In this document: positions 8,202 through 17,932 of the stretch, piece by piece
Numbering within the stretch: position 1 is the first letter of the stretch
Layout: every line of letters begins with the position of its first letter
Source: Shewanella sp. NIFS-20-20
GTDB taxonomy: Bacteria > Pseudomonadota > Gammaproteobacteria > Enterobacterales > Shewanellaceae
Direction of reading: 5' to 3'
NCBI RefSeq assembly: GCF_019209865.1
Contig: NZ_JAHUTT010000045.1
Span: forward strand, 1 to 32,707
Length of the DNA stretch: 32,707 bases
Notes under the pieces: generated by a model
The model's database searches: none
What the model saw: the letters and a program-made list of their open reading frames with translations, nothing else
Told to the model about the DNA's origin: nothing
Program-made: the position numbers and the translations under genes

Positions 8202-8376
8202 GGTGAAGTCTCCATTGTTGGCATTGAGGTTTTCGGTCTGCGCCGAATTAGATGTTGTTATTTGTTACGGCTTTGTTTTGCGAGTGTAACCCAGCATGGC
8301 AGGAGAAAGGGAGGCATATTTATAAAAAATACTAATTAAAACCGCGTGGTAAAAGGGTTTGACCAAAATTGAATAT

Positions 8377-8408
8377 AAAAAAAACACGCCCAATGGACGT
8401 GTTTTTTT
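8377..8408. terminator. Intrinsic terminator of hslR-hslO
   Basis: The arms ACACG/CGTGT, flanked by an eight-A run on one side and seven T on the other, form a long A/T-extended hairpin 21 nt past the hslO stop. On the minus strand the descending arm is followed by T residues, so it terminates the hslR-hslO transcript before pckA. It is symmetric enough to work both ways. Confidence 0.8.
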
Positions 8409-8428
8409 GCTCAATCATACCACCGCTG

Positions 8429-9286
8429 TTACTGCATTCCCGGTGCGTGATGATTGGCATAAATACCTGCGACATCAATAGCATCAAATCGATATTGGCT
8501 GTTGCAATATTCACATCCAAGCTCGACATAGCCGATATCATTAACAATTTCGTCGATTTCGGCGCGATCGATGGTGCGGATTGCGTTGGCACTGCGCTCC
8601 CGTGAGCAGGTGCATTTAAAGCTGACGGCCACCGGTTCAAACAGGCGAACTTGTTCTTGGTGATATAAGCGATGCAATACTTCTTCGGCGGCTAAGTGCA
8701 AGATCTCTTCAGCCTTGATGGTGGCGGTAAGCTGGCTTAAATGATCGAACATCTCATTGTTTTCAGACTCAGATGGCAATACCTGCAGCATGATCCCGGC
8801 GGCATGGCTAGCACTGGTAAATAGCCAAATCGCAGTGGGTAACTGCTCGGATTGGGCAAAATAGGCTTCTAAGCAAGCGGCGAGGTTAGGTTTATCTAAC
8901 GCAACGACCCCTTGATAGCGCTCACCTTGAACCGGTGTGAGGGTAATGACCATATACCCTTCACCGAAGAGCTGGGCTAAGCTCGCGTCATCGGCTAGCT
9001 CGCCTTCCCAGCGCGCGACACCGCGTAATTCTTGCTGGTGGTTAGCATTAATGACGGCCATGGATACTGGGCCATTGCCTTGCAACTGAATGCCAATATC
9101 ACCTTCAAATTTTAAAGTGGCAGTAAGTAATGAAGTCGCGGCCACTAATTCACCCAGTAATTGCTGTAACACGGGAGGGTAATCATGGCTAGACAAGATG
9201 CTTTGATAGGTATCTTGCAACTGAACTAATTCACCGCGTACATCCGCATTATCAAACAAGTAGCGGTATAAGGTATCTTGACTCAT
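8429..9286 (-). CDS. hslO: Redox-activated chaperone Hsp33
   Basis: Hsp33 is a cytoplasmic holdase switched on by oxidants: four cysteines bind zinc when reduced, and disulfide formation exposes the client-binding surface. The 285-residue protein has the CxC pair C225/C227 (in FKCTCSRER) and the CxxC pair C258/C261 (in [10 protein letters not shown]), the complete redox switch. The N-terminal start ([17 protein letters not shown]) and GNGPVSMAV are also typical. It starts 13 nt after the hslR stop, forming an operon as in E. coli, so both products would be made together under heat stress. No sigma-32 promoter was identified with confidence. Confidence 0.97.
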   Translation of the reverse strand: MSQDTLYRYLFDNADVRGELVQLQDTYQSILSSHDYPPVLQQLLGELVAATSLLTATLKFEGDIGIQLQGNGPVSMAVINANHQQELRGVARWEGELADDASLAQLFGEGYMVITLTPVQGERYQGVVALDKPNLAACLEAYFAQSEQLPTAIWLFTSASHAAGIMLQVLPSESENNEMFDHLSQLTATIKAEEILHLAAEEVLHRLYHQEQVRLFEPVAVSFKCTCSRERSANAIRTIDRAEIDEIVNDIGYVELGCEYCNSQYRFDAIDVAGIYANHHAPGMQ

Positions 9287-9299
9287 AGTGATCTCACTT

Positions 9300-9689
9300 C
9301 TAAACGTCTTTAAAACGCTGCAGTTGGCGGCGTTGTTTTTTGTCTGGTTTGCTCTCTGGCGCTGGGTTGGTCAAGATGTTTAAACGTCTTGCCTCAGCAT
9401 TGGCCTTGGCTTTAATTTGGCTTTCAGGCGTTTCCTGATAGAGCTCACTGGCAAGGGTGGCACTACGGCGGATCCCGGATAATTGTAAGATCACGACTTC
9501 TTTGGTATCAAAACCTTGCCGTAATCTGATCAAGGCGCCAATCTCAGCATTCTTGCTGGATTTGGCACGCTGGCCGTTGTAATGTACTTTACCACTGTTG
9601 ATCATCTCTTTGGCGAGCGCTCGAGTTTTATAAAAACGAGCCGCCCAAAGCCATTTATCGAGTCTTACAGCGGTATCTTGTTCCGGCAT
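9300..9689 (-). CDS. hslR: Ribosome-associated heat shock protein Hsp15
   Basis: Hsp15 binds stalled 50S subunits carrying nascent chains and helps recycle them. It is a small S4-type RNA-binding protein. The motif [18 protein letters not shown], followed by [13 protein letters not shown], is the family signature, and the C-terminus is basic ([13 protein letters not shown]). I start it at the ATG at 9689, giving 129 residues, because GGGAG lies 7 nt upstream and the family begins here. The open frame continues upstream to 9785, but the extra 32 residues have no family counterpart. It is the first gene of hslR-hslO and is divergent from gspC. Confidence 0.95.
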   Translation of the reverse strand: MPEQDTAVRLDKWLWAARFYKTRALAKEMINSGKVHYNGQRAKSSKNAEIGALIRLRQGFDTKEVVILQLSGIRRSATLASELYQETPESQIKAKANAEARRLNILTNPAPESKPDKKQRRQLQRFKDV

Positions 9690-9819
9690 ATGGGCTCCCT
9701 GACAGGGCATGGTGGATGCCGGTATTTTGGCAGAATTTGAACGCAATTTCATCATTTTGAATTGCGTGCTAACCCGAACAAGCACTTAGGTTCTATTTAA
9801 CAGTATACTGCCGCCAGCA

Positions 9820-9847
9820 TTGAATGCGGCGCGAAAGTTATCATAAT
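9820..9847 (+). promoter_or_regulatory. Possible promoter of the gsp operon
   Basis: TTGAAT at 9820-9825 and CATAAT at 9842-9847 are separated by 16 bp and match sigma-70 consensus at 4/6 and 5/6. Transcription would start near 9855, leaving a leader of about 115 nt before gspC. It is the best-looking promoter between hslR and gspC, but no experiment is implied. Confidence 0.45.
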
Positions 9848-9969
9848 TGCGGCAGTGGTGCCAATGGCCCAAGCGAGTTAATCACTTGTTGTGTTAGTTT
9901 GGCTCAGGTAGCATGGTATTTCATGCATCAATGATATTTACAATAGAGGCCTCACAGGGTCCGGTGACA

Positions 9970-10866
9970 ATGACAGCACTCGAACGTTTATTGGGAAAAA
10001 TTAAACTCTTACCTATGACCAAGCTGACCCAAACTCTGGTTTGGATCTTACTGGTTGTGATTGCTTATCTGTGCGCGCAACTTAGTTGGAAATTATACCC
10101 CAGTCAACAACAAGTTAGCTCGTGGACGCCCCAAGCTGTGGGGGGTAACCAGGCTCAAGTCAGCCACGATGTCAGCGAGTTAATCCAATTAAACTTATTT
10201 GGTCGTGCCAGTGCGGTAGCAAAGCCGAAGCCAGTAGAGACGGCCAAGGTTATCGATGCCCCCAAAACCAATTTATCCATCCAGCTTACTGGCGTGGTTG
10301 CGTCCAGCGAACTGCAAAATGGCTTAGCGGTGATTGACTCTAAAGGTAGCCAAGACACCTATAGTATAGGGGACAAAATTGTTGGCACCTCCGCCTCGCT
10401 AAAAGAGGTTTATGCTGACCGTATTATTATCACCAATGGCGGCCGTTATGAAACCTTGATGCTCGATGGCTTAAGTTACACTCCCGCCAGTAATGACAGT
10501 ATTCCGCGAGCCAAGGTTCAGCAGCAGGATAACAGCGATAACGCCGAGTTGATGGCTGAGCTGCAAGCTACCCGTGAAGATGTATTGGCTGACCCGTCCA
10601 AGATTACCGATTTTATCGCCATCTCCCCTGTCCAAGTAAGTGGGGAGCTACAGGGCTATCGCTTAAACCCAGGCAAGGACAGACAACTGTTTGCCGATGC
10701 GGGGTTTGAGGGCAATGATTTAGCAAAAACAATCAATGGCTATGACTTAACTGACATGGCTCAATCAATCGAATTGATGGCCCAGCTACCTGAGTTGACT
10801 GATGTGTCTGTGATGGTTGAACGTCAAGGGCAACTGATCGAAATATCCTTTAGTCTGCCGCAATGA
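9970..10866 (+). CDS. gspC: Type II secretion inner-membrane protein GspC
   Basis: GspC links the inner-membrane platform to the outer-membrane secretin and helps choose substrates. From the ATG at 9970 the protein has 298 residues: a short cytoplasmic N-terminus, one membrane helix at about 20-38 (QTLVWILLVVIAYLCAQ), a periplasmic HR domain at about 100-170 (IQLTGVVASSELQNGLAVI), and a C-terminal PDZ-like domain from about 205 (SPVQVSGELQGYRLNPGKD). The open frame extends to 9913, but those 19 residues are not family-like. GTG at 9964 is a possible alternative start. It is the first of twelve plus-strand gsp genes, with gspD 26 nt downstream. Confidence 0.93.
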   Translation: MTALERLLGKIKLLPMTKLTQTLVWILLVVIAYLCAQLSWKLYPSQQQVSSWTPQAVGGNQAQVSHDVSELIQLNLFGRASAVAKPKPVETAKVIDAPKTNLSIQLTGVVASSELQNGLAVIDSKGSQDTYSIGDKIVGTSASLKEVYADRIIITNGGRYETLMLDGLSYTPASNDSIPRAKVQQQDNSDNAELMAELQATREDVLADPSKITDFIAISPVQVSGELQGYRLNPGKDRQLFADAGFEGNDLAKTINGYDLTDMAQSIELMAQLPELTDVSVMVERQGQLIEISFSLPQ

Positions 10867-10892
10867 CACTCGTTTTAGGGGAAAAGAGAACA

Positions 10893-13010
10893 ATGAAAAA
10901 CTTCCAGTTTCGACGCAAGCTACTCGCGACCATGCTCGCCAGTGCGGCCATGTTTTCATCGCCGGCTTGGTCTGAACAATATGCCGCCAACTTCAAAGGC
11001 ACTGACATTAAAGAGTTCATCAATATCGTGGGTAAAAATCTCGATAAAACCATCATCGTCGACCCGACGGTGCGTGGAAAAATAGATGTTCGCAGCTATG
11101 ACATGTTGAATGATGAGCAGTATTTTCAGTTTTTCTTAAATGTGCTTCAAGTCTATGGTTATGCCATCGTTGAGATGGAAAACAATATCTTAAAAGTCGT
11201 CAAAGATAAGGATGCCAAAGTATCGGCCATTAGGGTGGCCGATGATGCCAAACCCGGCGTCGGTGATGAACTGGTGACACGTATCGTGCCGCTGTATAAC
11301 ACCGAAGCTAAGCAATTGGCGCCATTATTACGCCAGCTCAATGATAATGCTGGTGGCGGTAATGTGGTCAACTACGATCCTTCTAACGTCTTGATGTTGA
11401 CCGGCCGCGCAGCAGTGGTTAATAAGTTGGTAGAAATTGTTCAGCGGGTTGATAAGCAAGGCGATACCGAAGCGCAAGTGGTACAGCTTAAGCATGCTTC
11501 TGCCGGTGAAATTGTCAGGATTGTCGATAGTTTGTATCGTGCCAGCGGCAATCAGGCTCAGTTACCCGGTCAGGCTCCTAAAGTGGTGGCTGATGAGCGT
11601 ATCAACGCGGTAATCGTGAGTGGCGACCAGAAGAGTCGGGAGCGCGTTGTCGCCCTGATCAAAAAGCTGGATGCTGAGCAGGCTAACAATGGCAATACTA
11701 AGGTCAGATACCTGCATTACGCCAATGCCGAAGATTTAGTGGAAGTCTTAACCGGATTTGCTGAAAAACTGCAAGAAGGCCAAGACGGCGGCGCTGCGTC
11801 AGGTAACAATAATCGTCGTCGCAATGAAATTAATATCATGTCTCATGCCGACACCAATGCCTTGGTGATCAGCGCCGACCCCGAGCAAATGCGCACTCTA
11901 GAAAGTGTTATTAATCAGTTGGATATTCGGCGTGCTCAGGTCTTAGTCGAGGCTATTATTGTCGAAGTTGCCGAAGGCGATGATGTCGGCTTTGGGGTGC
12001 AATGGGCGACGACGGCTGGCGGCGGTACGCAGTTTAATAACTTAGGTCCTACCATTGGTGAGATTGGTGCCGGTATTTGGCAAGCCCAAGGGGAGGAAGG
12101 CACATTTATTACCAACCCTAACACTGGGCAAGTCATTGGCCAGAATCCAGATACCAAAGGCGATATTACCCTATTGGCACAAGCCTTAGGCAAGGTCAGT
12201 GGTATGGCATGGGGCGTGACCATGGGCGACTTTGGCGCACTCATTCAAGCGGTGTCGAGTGATACCAACTCCAACGTGTTGGCTACCCCCTCAATTACCA
12301 CCTTAGATAACCAAGAGGCTTCTTTTATCGTTGGTGATGAAGTGCCGGTACTGACGGGCGCCCAAAACTCGTCTAACGGCAATTCTAACCCGTTCCAAAC
12401 CGTGGAGCGCAAAGAGGTTGGGGTTAAGCTTAAAGTGATCCCCCAGATTAATGAAGGCACCTCGGTCAAACTAACCATTGAGCAAGAAGTGTCAGGCATT
12501 AATGGCAAAACTGGCGTCGATGTGACGTTTGCGACACGACGGTTAACCACCACTGTGATGGCAGATTCTGGTCAAATCGTTGTGCTGGGCGGCTTAATCA
12601 ATGAAGAAGTGCAAGAAAGTGTCCAAAAGGTGCCTTTCTTGGGAGATATCCCCTTTATCGGTCACTTATTTAAGTCTTCCTCGTCAGGCAAGAAAAAGAA
12701 AAACCTGATGGTATTCATTAAGCCCACCATTATTCGTGATGGCGTCACCATGGAAGGCATTGCTGGTCGCAAGTATAACTACTTTAGAGCGCTCCAACTA
12801 CAGCAGCAGGAACGAGGTGTTAACTTGATGCCAAATACCAATGTGCCTGTATTGGAAGAATGGGATCAGTCCGAGCATTTATCGGATGAAGTCAATACCA
12901 TCCTTGAGCGTTACAAAGAGGGTAAGGGCTTAGAAACCCGCATGCGTAAAAGCGACGATACCTTAAAAGTCTTAGACGAAAATAAACAAAAAGATGCAGT
13001 CGATGAGTGA
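10893..13010 (+). CDS. gspD: Type II secretion outer-membrane secretin GspD
   Basis: GspD oligomerises into the outer-membrane channel through which folded exoproteins leave. I start it at the ATG at 10893 (GAGAA before it), giving 705 residues; this exposes a clean signal peptide of about 28 residues ending AWS. Then come the N0 domain ([19 protein letters not shown]), three N1-N3 repeats, and the secretin core ([19 protein letters not shown], then [11 protein letters not shown] and [15 protein letters not shown]). A charged C-terminal tail of about 60 residues could hold a pilotin-binding S region. The start annotated at 10863 would put ten extra residues before the signal peptide. The stop overlaps the beginning of gspE. 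Confidence 0.97.
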   Translation: MKNFQFRRKLLATMLASAAMFSSPAWSEQYAANFKGTDIKEFINIVGKNLDKTIIVDPTVRGKIDVRSYDMLNDEQYFQFFLNVLQVYGYAIVEMENNILKVVKDKDAKVSAIRVADDAKPGVGDELVTRIVPLYNTEAKQLAPLLRQLNDNAGGGNVVNYDPSNVLMLTGRAAVVNKLVEIVQRVDKQGDTEAQVVQLKHASAGEIVRIVDSLYRASGNQAQLPGQAPKVVADERINAVIVSGDQKSRERVVALIKKLDAEQANNGNTKVRYLHYANAEDLVEVLTGFAEKLQEGQDGGAASGNNNRRRNEINIMSHADTNALVISADPEQMRTLESVINQLDIRRAQVLVEAIIVEVAEGDDVGFGVQWATTAGGGTQFNNLGPTIGEIGAGIWQAQGEEGTFITNPNTGQVIGQNPDTKGDITLLAQALGKVSGMAWGVTMGDFGALIQAVSSDTNSNVLATPSITTLDNQEASFIVGDEVPVLTGAQNSSNGNSNPFQTVERKEVGVKLKVIPQINEGTSVKLTIEQEVSGINGKTGVDVTFATRRLTTTVMADSGQIVVLGGLINEEVQESVQKVPFLGDIPFIGHLFKSSSSGKKKKNLMVFIKPTIIRDGVTMEGIAGRKYNYFRALQLQQQERGVNLMPNTNVPVLEEWDQSEHLSDEVNTILERYKEGKGLETRMRKSDDTLKVLDENKQKDAVDE

Positions 13011-14571
13011 ACCCCAGTCAATTTCTGAACTGTCGGCGGAATTGGCCGACATCAATCATGATCTGATTGCTGAATCAGATATCGATGCTGTCTATGTCAG
13101 CGATAGCCGTGAGCGCTTGCCTTTTGCGTTTGCGCATCGCTTTGGCGTGGCGCTGGATAAGCAAGACAATAAGCTGGTGTTATTCCATCGAGCCGATGCC
13201 GAGTTGGCCGTGTTGCTGGAGGTGCGTCGTTATGCCGGACGCACTCTACCACTGCAATCATTATCGATTGATGCCTTTGAGGCGCGATTAACGCAAGCCT
13301 ATCAAGCCAATTCATCTGAAGCTCAACAATTGATGGAAGATATTGGTAATGAAATGGATTTGTTTACCTTAGCGGAAGAAATGCCGCAAACCGAAGACTT
13401 ACTTGAGGGCGATGATGACGCGCCAATCATTCGGTTAATCAATGCGTTGTTATCTGAAGCCATTAAAGAAGAAGCGTCAGATATCCACATTGAAACCTAT
13501 GAAAAGCAGTTAGTGGTGCGCTTTCGAGTCGATGGGGTATTGAAAGAAGTCCTTAAACCAAATCGTAAGTTATCGTCATTGCTGGTCTCACGGATCAAGG
13601 TGATGGCCCGTCTCGATATTGCTGAGAAACGGGTGCCGCAAGATGGTCGTATCTCATTGCGTATTGGTGGTCGCGCTGTCGACGTGCGGGTATCAACCAT
13701 GCCATCGAGCCACGGTGAGCGAGTGGTATTACGTTTATTGGATAAAAATGCCGGTAATCTCGACCTCAAGCAATTGGGCATGACTGAAGAAGTGCGAGTG
13801 CGCTTTGATGCGTTAATTCGTAAACCGCACGGTATCTTATTGGTGACCGGTCCGACGGGGTCGGGTAAAAGTACCACACTTTACGCGGGCTTGACTGAAA
13901 TCAATTCAAAAGACACCAACATCCTAACGGTTGAAGACCCGATTGAGTATGAGTTACATGGGATTGGTCAGACCCAAGTTAATACCAAGGTCGACATGAC
14001 CTTTGCTCGCGGTTTACGAGCCATTTTACGTCAAGATCCCGATGTGGTGATGATCGGTGAAATCCGCGATTTAGAAACCGCACAAATTGCAGTACAAGCC
14101 TCGCTGACTGGTCATTTGGTGATTTCGACACTGCACACCAACACGGCCTCGGGCGCGATCACCCGTTTACAAGATATGGGGGTTGAACCCTTTTTGGTGT
14201 CCTCGAGTTTGCTTGGGGTGTTAGCTCAGCGACTGATCCGCACCTTATGCCATGAGTGTAAGCAACCTCATGCGCCTGATGGTCGCGAACGGGAATTCTT
14301 GGGGATTAGTGAAGACACTGACGCGGTGATTTATCGGGCTCAAGGCTGCTCGGCTTGTGGTCACAATGGTTATCGTGGCCGTACGGGTATCCATGAGTTA
14401 TTGGTTGTTGACGATCATATCCGCGAGTTGATTCATAGCGGCCGTGGTGAGCTGGCGATTGAAAAGCATATCCGTAAGCATACCCCGAGTATCCGTCATG
14501 ATGGCATGAGCAAGGTGTTGAGTGGTGTGACTACCTTAGAAGAAGTACTGCGCGTAACGCGCGAGGAGTAA
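12994..14571 (+). CDS. gspE: Type II secretion ATPase GspE
   Basis: GspE is the cytoplasmic hexameric ATPase that drives pseudopilus assembly, recruited to the membrane by GspL. The 525-residue protein has an N1E domain, the Walker A loop GPTGSGKST at 286-294, the Asp/Walker B region [12 protein letters not shown] at 348-359, the His box [15 protein letters not shown], and a zinc-binding CxxC pair (CHEC and CSAC) in the C-terminal domain, which distinguishes secretion ATPases of this type. Two starts are possible: the ATG at 12994, or the ATG at 13003, which overlaps the gspD stop. Neither has a strong ribosome binding site, so coupling to gspD translation is likely. The three-residue difference does not affect any domain. 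Confidence 0.97.
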   Translation: MQSMSEPQSISELSAELADINHDLIAESDIDAVYVSDSRERLPFAFAHRFGVALDKQDNKLVLFHRADAELAVLLEVRRYAGRTLPLQSLSIDAFEARLTQAYQANSSEAQQLMEDIGNEMDLFTLAEEMPQTEDLLEGDDDAPIIRLINALLSEAIKEEASDIHIETYEKQLVVRFRVDGVLKEVLKPNRKLSSLLVSRIKVMARLDIAEKRVPQDGRISLRIGGRAVDVRVSTMPSSHGERVVLRLLDKNAGNLDLKQLGMTEEVRVRFDALIRKPHGILLVTGPTGSGKSTTLYAGLTEINSKDTNILTVEDPIEYELHGIGQTQVNTKVDMTFARGLRAILRQDPDVVMIGEIRDLETAQIAVQASLTGHLVISTLHTNTASGAITRLQDMGVEPFLVSSSLLGVLAQRLIRTLCHECKQPHAPDGREREFLGISEDTDAVIYRAQGCSACGHNGYRGRTGIHELLVVDDHIRELIHSGRGELAIEKHIRKHTPSIRHDGMSKVLSGVTTLEEVLRVTREE

Positions 14572-14575
14572 TAAG

Positions 14576-15796
14576 GTGGCGGCATTTGAATACAAGGCGT
14601 TAACTAAGCAAGGCGCCCAGAAAAAAGGGGTGATTGAGGCCGATAGCGCGCGTCATGCTCGTAGTCAGTTGCGTGAGCAACAGTTGATGCCGCTAGATAT
14701 TCAACCGGTGACCACGAAAGAGGCCAAAAATCATCAAGGATTTAGCTTTTTCAAGCAAAAAGTCTCGGTGGCCGAATTAGCGCTGATCACTCGTCAAATT
14801 GCGACCTTAGTGGCTGCCGGGATCCCCATTGAAGAGTCGCTGAAAGCCGTTGGCCAACAGTGCGAAAAGGCGCGATTGGCAAGCTTAGTCATGGCGGTAC
14901 GATCGCGGGTCGTAGAAGGCTATTCGTTAGCCGATTCTATGGCCGAGTTTCCCCATGTGTTTGATGATCTTTATCGGGCCATGGTGGCTTCAGGGGAAAA
15001 ATCGGGTCATTTAGAAGTGGTACTGAATCGCTTGGCAGATTACACCGAACGCCGCCAACAACTTAAATCTAAATTGACGCAAGCCATGATTTATCCCATC
15101 ACCTTAACCTTAGTGGCCATCGGGGTGATTTCCATTCTATTGGTGGCCGTGGTGCCAGAAGTGGTTGGTCAGTTTGAGCACATGGGGCAAGAGTTGCCTA
15201 CGGCGACCCGAATTTTAATTTCAGCCTCTGATTTTGTTCAGAATTACGGCGTATTCTTGCTGGGCTTCGTGCTGATATTTGCGGTGTTGATGCAACGCCT
15301 GTTGCAACGCCCACAGTTAAAAATGAAGTACCATCGCACCCTGTTAAAAATGCCAGTGGTAGGCAAAGTGACTAAGGGGTTGAATACCGCCCGTTTTGCG
15401 CGAACCTTAAGTATTTTATCGGCCAGTTCAGTGCCCTTGCTTGAAGGGATGCGGATTGCTTGTGATGTGCTGCAGAATGTGCGAGTGCGTGAAGCGGTGG
15501 AAGAGGCGACGGCGAGAGTGCGTGAAGGCACCAGCTTGGGCGCAGCACTGGGTAACACTAAACTGTTTCCGCCCATGATGCTGTATATGATCGCTTCCGG
15601 TGAAAAAAGTGGCCAGTTAGAGCAAATGCTTGAGCGCGCGGCAGATAATCAAGATAACGAATTTGAGGCAAATGTGAACATTGCCTTGGGTGTCTTTGAG
15701 CCCATGCTCGTGGTGTCTATGGCGGCGGTGGTGCTCTTTATTGTATTAGCTATCTTGCAGCCCATATTGGCGCTGAACAATATGATTAGTGGTTAA
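14576..15796 (+). CDS. gspF: Type II secretion platform protein GspF
   Basis: GspF is the polytopic inner-membrane protein at the base of the pseudopilus. The 406-residue sequence has the N-terminal AFEYKAL start, two homologous helical GspF domains (VAELALITRQIATLVAAGIP near 61 and LNTARFARTLSILSASSVP near 270) and three membrane helices (about 170-195, 222-240 and 375-395). It starts at GTG 14576 with GAGGAG 8 nt upstream, 4 nt after the gspE stop. The second domain's MIASGEKSGQLEQML is a family signature. Confidence 0.97.
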   Translation: MAAFEYKALTKQGAQKKGVIEADSARHARSQLREQQLMPLDIQPVTTKEAKNHQGFSFFKQKVSVAELALITRQIATLVAAGIPIEESLKAVGQQCEKARLASLVMAVRSRVVEGYSLADSMAEFPHVFDDLYRAMVASGEKSGHLEVVLNRLADYTERRQQLKSKLTQAMIYPITLTLVAIGVISILLVAVVPEVVGQFEHMGQELPTATRILISASDFVQNYGVFLLGFVLIFAVLMQRLLQRPQLKMKYHRTLLKMPVVGKVTKGLNTARFARTLSILSASSVPLLEGMRIACDVLQNVRVREAVEEATARVREGTSLGAALGNTKLFPPMMLYMIASGEKSGQLEQMLERAADNQDNEFEANVNIALGVFEPMLVVSMAAVVLFIVLAILQPILALNNMISG

Positions 15797-15806
15797 TGAT
15801 ATCGTC

Positions 15807-15827
15807 GGCCGATAGGGCCATTTTTTT
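15807..15827 (+). terminator. Terminator-like element between gspF and gspG
   Basis: A short GGCC/GGCC stem (15807-15810 and 15816-15819) with loop GATAG is followed closely by seven T at 15821-15827. It lies inside the operon, just before the gspG ribosome binding site GGAGAAG. The stem has only four pairs, so termination would be partial at best. The T run could simply be AU-rich leader for efficient gspG translation. Confidence 0.3.
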
Positions 15828-15840
15828 GGAGAAGTAATAG

Positions 15841-16275
15841 ATGCAAAAGAACAGAAAACAACAAGGTTTTACCTTACTTGAAGTCATGGTGGTGATTGTG
15901 ATTTTGGGTATTCTGGCATCGATGGTAGTGCCTAACTTAATGGGTAACAAAGAAAAAGCGGATCAACAGAAAGCGGTGTCTGATATCGTTGCCCTTGAAA
16001 ACACGCTAGACATGTACAAGCTAGATAATGGCATTTACCCCACGACCGAACAGGGACTGGAAGCGTTAATTCAGAAACCGAGTGGTTCACCTGAGCCGCG
16101 TAATTATCGGACCGATGGTTACATCAAACGTTTACCGCAGGATCCTTGGCGTAATGACTACTTAATTTTAAGTCCTGGCGAGAATGGCAAGATTGATGTG
16201 TTCAGTGTGGGTCCCGATGGCCAAGCCGGCACCGAAGACGATATAGGTAACTGGAATCTACAGAACTTCCAGTGA
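15841..16275 (+). CDS. gspG: Type II secretion major pseudopilin GspG
   Basis: GspG is the most abundant pseudopilin and forms the shaft of the periplasmic pseudopilus. The 144-residue precursor has a short basic leader cut after G9 (QQGFTLLEVMVVIVILGILA), with the conserved Glu at +5 of the mature protein. Downstream motifs are typical: YKLDNGIYPTTEQGLEALI, the PRNYRTDGYIKRLPQDPW segment, and a calcium-site region with DGQAGTEDDIGNW near the end. GGAGAAG precedes the ATG. Leader cleavage and N-methylation need GspO/PilD, which is not in this window. Confidence 0.98.
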   Translation: MQKNRKQQGFTLLEVMVVIVILGILASMVVPNLMGNKEKADQQKAVSDIVALENTLDMYKLDNGIYPTTEQGLEALIQKPSGSPEPRNYRTDGYIKRLPQDPWRNDYLILSPGENGKIDVFSVGPDGQAGTEDDIGNWNLQNFQ

Positions 16276-16853
16276 TGCGAACCAATCGTCAACGGGGATT
16301 TACCTTACTTGAAGTGTTGCTCGTGGTCCTCTTAATGGGGATCGCGGCCACGGCAGTGACCTTATCTATTGGCAATAATGGACCACAGCAACAGCTGGAT
16401 AAAAGTGCCAATCAGTTTATGACCGCGGTGCGAGTCGTGTTAGATGAGGCGATTTTGAATGGTCAGTTTGTTGGGGTAGTGATCGAGCCTGATAGCTATG
16501 AGTTTGTGCTCTTTAAAGAAGATAAATGGCAAGCATTAGCGCAGGACAGATTGCTGGCCAAGCGCGAACTTGAGTACCCAACTCGCCTCGATGTCATTGT
16601 TGAAGGCATGCCATTAATTCAAGATGATGAGCAAGATGAATCCTGGTTTGATGACCCTTTTGAAGAGGCCGATGTTGGCTTTACCCAAGATAAAAAACTC
16701 CCAGAGCCACAAATTTTACTCTTCCCAAGCGGCGAGGTCACAGCGTTTGAACTGATTTTTGCCGTGCGCGACGATAAAGGGCAACCACTAGAAGCTAAAG
16801 TATTTGCTGATAGCTTGGGTCGCCTGAGCCGGGAGCCTTTTGATGAAATTTAA
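16275..16853 (+). CDS. gspH: Type II secretion minor pseudopilin GspH
   Basis: GspH is a minor pseudopilin near the pseudopilus tip. From the ATG at 16275, which overlaps the gspG stop as TGATG, the protein has 192 residues with the leader cut after G8 (RQRGFTLLEVLLVVLLMG). A GTG one codon earlier is an alternative start. Between the N-terminal helix and the C-terminal strands sits an acidic loop, DDEQDESWFDDPFEEAD. The position in the operon fixes its identity better than the sequence, since GspH proteins diverge widely. Confidence 0.93.
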   Translation: MRTNRQRGFTLLEVLLVVLLMGIAATAVTLSIGNNGPQQQLDKSANQFMTAVRVVLDEAILNGQFVGVVIEPDSYEFVLFKEDKWQALAQDRLLAKRELEYPTRLDVIVEGMPLIQDDEQDESWFDDPFEEADVGFTQDKKLPEPQILLFPSGEVTAFELIFAVRDDKGQPLEAKVFADSLGRLSREPFDEI

Positions 16854-17214
16854 TAAAGGCATGACCTTGCTAGAGGTGATGGTCGCGCTGGGGATCTTTG
16901 CGGTCGCGGCACTGGCGATTACTAAGAGCCTTGGTGATTTAATGGCTAACATGCCGATTTTAGAAGAGCGCACACTCGCACAATGGGTGGCAGACAATCA
17001 AATGGTCGACGCGCGACTAGAGCCCGGCTTTTTGCCCATAGGCAAGAAAGAAGGCAGTGAAGAGTTGGCCGGCAAAGAATGGTATTGGCGCCGTGAAATC
17101 GTCAAAACCACCGATGATAATTTTAGAATGATCCGCATCAGTGTGAGTGATGACCGCCGGTTTGATAGGGTGCATGCACAAGTGAGTAGTTATGTCACGA
17201 ATCCAGACCAATAA
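16843..17214 (+). CDS. gspI: Type II secretion minor pseudopilin GspI
   Basis: GspI nucleates the pseudopilus tip together with GspJ and GspK. From ATG 16843 the protein has 123 residues, with the leader cut after G6 (NKGMTLLEVMVALGIFAVAA) and Glu at +5. GGGAG lies about 8 nt upstream. The in-frame TTG at 16840 is a weaker start. The gene overlaps gspH by 11 nt and gspJ by 23 nt, so translation is probably coupled. Confidence 0.95.
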   Translation: MKFNKGMTLLEVMVALGIFAVAALAITKSLGDLMANMPILEERTLAQWVADNQMVDARLEPGFLPIGKKEGSEELAGKEWYWRREIVKTTDDNFRMIRISVSDDRRFDRVHAQVSSYVTNPDQ

Positions 17215-17932
17215 GCGCAGTCTGAGAGGCTTTACCTTATTGGAGATGCTGATCGCCATCGCGATTTTTGCCATGCTGGGCTTGGCGGCGAATAGTGTGT
17301 TGCAGGCGGTGATAAAGAATGATGAAGTAACCCGTGATTTTGCCAAGCACTTGCAAGAATTACAGCTGGGATTTGGTGCCATTACCCGCGATCTGCAACA
17401 AATGGTTCCAAGAACCCCAAGGGGCGCCGATGGCGCTGCCAGCAATGTGGTATTGCAATCGGGTTCAGGCTTACTGGATTCAGATGACGAAGCGATCATG
17501 TTTTATCGCATCGGTTGGTTAAACCCCGATGGCTTATTGCCGCGAGGCAGTGTTCAGGCCATTGCTTATGTGCTGATTGAAGACCGTTTAGAGCGCTGGC
17601 ATTTTCCTTATCCAGACCCTGATATTGGGGCTGAGCCAGTAAAAACAGTGTTAATGGATAACGTCTTAGCCGTGAATTATGCCTTTTTTGTCAATGATAG
17701 TTGGCAAACAAAAATCGATGGCACTCAGATGCCCTTAGCCATCGCCATGAAAGTGGAGCAAGAAGGGTTCGGTATGATTGAACGTAAATTTCTATTGCCC
17801 GAGAATTCGTTAGTGAAGAATAACAATAACGATGATGGTAATAGTAACGGCGGTGATGATACCGATAACAAGGATGACGACCAGAACGGTACTGGCGGCG
17901 ATGACACTGGGCAGGGGGATAATGGCACATGA
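17192..17932 (+). CDS. gspJ: Type II secretion minor pseudopilin GspJ with acidic low-complexity tail
   Basis: GspJ forms the tip complex with GspI and GspK. The leader is cut after G13 (RSLRGFTLLEMLIAIAIFAM), and the family motif MVPRTPRGADG lies near residue 71. The folded domain ends around residue 208. The last 38 residues (209-246) are nearly all Asp, Asn and Gly (29 of 38: 11 D, 9 N, 9 G) and are encoded by simple GAT/AAT/GGT-type codons. Most GspJ proteins end near 200-210 residues, so this is an extension. It could be a flexible linker or bind calcium; both are inference. The gene overlaps gspK by 4 nt (ATGA). Confidence 0.94.
   Translation: MSRIQTNKRSLRGFTLLEMLIAIAIFAMLGLAANSVLQAVIKNDEVTRDFAKHLQELQLGFGAITRDLQQMVPRTPRGADGAASNVVLQSGSGLLDSDDEAIMFYRIGWLNPDGLLPRGSVQAIAYVLIEDRLERWHFPYPDPDIGAEPVKTVLMDNVLAVNYAFFVNDSWQTKIDGTQMPLAIAMKVEQEGFGMIERKFLLPENSLVKNNNNDDGNSNGGDDTDNKDDDQNGTGGDDTGQGDNGT

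Noticed and set aside
11936..12553. Pair of minus-strand open frames inside gspD
   Set aside because: They are antisense to the conserved secretin core; the serine- and proline-rich composition is typical of shadow frames.
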